Source: Pelomonas asaccharophilus_A (GTDB lineage Bacteria; Pseudomonadota; Gammaproteobacteria; Burkholderiales; Burkholderiaceae_C). Taken from it: DNA of 64,000 nucleotides. Where the stretch lies: assembly GCF_031458115.1 (NCBI RefSeq), contig NZ_JAVDXV010000002.1, positions 124,001 through 188,000 of the forward strand. Reading direction: 5' to 3'. A program made the position numbers and the translations under genes. The notes beneath the pieces were generated by a model, which saw only the letters and a program-made list of their open reading frames with translations, searched no databases and had not been told where the DNA came from. Below, in pieces: positions 63,290 to 64,000 of the stretch (within the stretch, counting starts at the first letter, position 1; every line of letters starts with the position of its first letter).

Positions 63290-64000
63290 GTGAGTGCTGC
63301 ACCCCCAGGCTTGCCCGCGGCCGAGGCCGACGCGCAGGCCCTCGCCCCCTTCACGACCTGGCCCGACGGCCCGGCCGGCGCGGCGCTGTCGCAACTGCAG
63401 GTGTCGGGCATGTACTGCGCGGCCTGTGCGGGCCTCATTGAGCAGACGCTGTTGAAGCTGCCGGGCGTGGCGGCGGCCAGCGTCAACCCGGCGTCGGCGA
63501 GGCTGGCGCTGCGCTGGCAGCCGTCGGCGCTGCCGCTGGCCGATGTGCTCGCGGCCTTGCGTGCCATCGGCTATGGCGCCGCGCCCGACACGGCGGCCCC
63601 GGCGCGCGAACTGCGCCGCCGCGAGCGCCGGCAGGCGCTGTGGCGCGTGTTCGTCGCGGGCTTCCTGATGATGCAGGTCATGATGCTGGCCACGCCGGCC
63701 TATGTGGCCGAGCCGGGCGAGCTGACGGTCGATCTCGACCGCCTGCTGCGCTGGGGCAGCTGGGTGCTGACGCTGCCGGTCCTGGTGTTCTCGGCCGGCC
63801 CGTTCTTCAGCGGCGCGTGGCGGCAGCTGCGTGCCAAACGGCTGGGGATGGATGTGCCCGTTGCACTGGGCATCGCGGTCACCTTCATCGCCAGCACCGG
63901 CGCGTTGTTCGACCCGACCGGCCCACTGGGCCACGAGGTCTATTTCGATTCGCTGACGATGTTCATCGCGCTGCTGCTGCTGGCGCGCTGGTTCGAGCTG
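63290..64000 (+). CDS. Heavy-metal (copper-type) P-type ATPase, N-terminal part
   Basis: From the GTG at 63290 the frame is open to the window end (237 codons). Residues 36-95 form a heavy-metal-associated domain with C43/C46 (SGMYCAACAGLIEQTL). The first four membrane segments follow, with LGMDVPVALGIAVTFIAST and the start of YFDSLTMFIALLLLARWFEL. The phosphorylation and nucleotide domains lie beyond the window. It should export monovalent copper or supply it to an oxidase. Confidence 0.88.
   Translation, partial: MSAAPPGLPAAEADAQALAPFTTWPDGPAGAALSQLQVSGMYCAACAGLIEQTLLKLPGVAAASVNPASARLALRWQPSALPLADVLAALRAIGYGAAPDTAAPARELRRRERRQALWRVFVAGFLMMQVMMLATPAYVAEPGELTVDLDRLLRWGSWVLTLPVLVFSAGPFFSGAWRQLRAKRLGMDVPVALGIAVTFIASTGALFDPTGPLGHEVYFDSLTMFIALLLLARWFEL

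Overview
The window is dense, high-GC bacterial chromosome with short intergenic gaps and many 4-base stop/start overlaps (ATGA or GTGA). The conserved block exbB-exbD-lpxK-Trm112-like-kdsB-adk, an intracellular PHB depolymerase, an Fe superoxide dismutase and several NodT-type RND pumps point to a betaproteobacterium of the order Burkholderiales. The Roseateles/Mitsuaria/Pelomonas/Rubrivivax group is my best guess, inferred from gene content. No rRNA, tRNA, CRISPR array, insertion sequence or phage was seen.

1-11790: a two-component system with a MipA/OmpV-type outer-membrane protein (minus strand) faces a seven-gene plus-strand operon. The operon encodes a tripartite RND efflux pump followed directly by GtrA, a GtrB/DPM1-like glycosyltransferase, an ArnT-like lipid A glycosyltransferase and a YdjC/ChbG-type deacetylase. 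The last four look like a lipid A amino-sugar pathway (Bordetella lgm-like). The divergent gap holds two pairs of 11-bp-period direct repeats (CTTTCNG) in opposite orientation, as expected for an OmpR-family regulator controlling both sides. This is the most interesting locus in the window.

12070-26399: a polysaccharide utilisation locus on the minus strand: LacI regulator, MFS transporter, GH88 unsaturated uronyl hydrolase, TonB-dependent receptor, PL8 lyase with a C-terminal DNRLRE-type domain, GH35 beta-galactosidase and a Tat-exported phosphocholine-specific phospholipase C. A perfect LacI-type palindrome lies before lacI and a near copy before the GH88 gene, with an intrinsic terminator between the MFS and GH88 units. 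Two unrecognised small membrane-protein genes follow.

26480-37504: a deacetylase gene remnant, a second RND pump operon, small unknown genes, a ThpR-like phosphoesterase, CsbD, a DUF72 protein and the 5-oxoprolinase genes pxpBCA.

37542-45633: tadA, ldcA (with a His/Cys-rich tail) and a peptide ABC transporter whose two ATPases are fused in one chain (YejF-like).

45884-52898: a TonB-dependent receptor, then tonB-exbB-exbD-exbD and a repeat-type periplasmic protein: a dedicated energised uptake system.

53118-64000: mostly housekeeping: a short-chain dehydrogenase, adk, kdsB, Trm112-like, lpxK, a second exbD/exbB pair, xseA, sodB, phaZ, a GST-like protein, a cupin, a DUF192 protein and the start of a copper-type P-ATPase cut by the window end.
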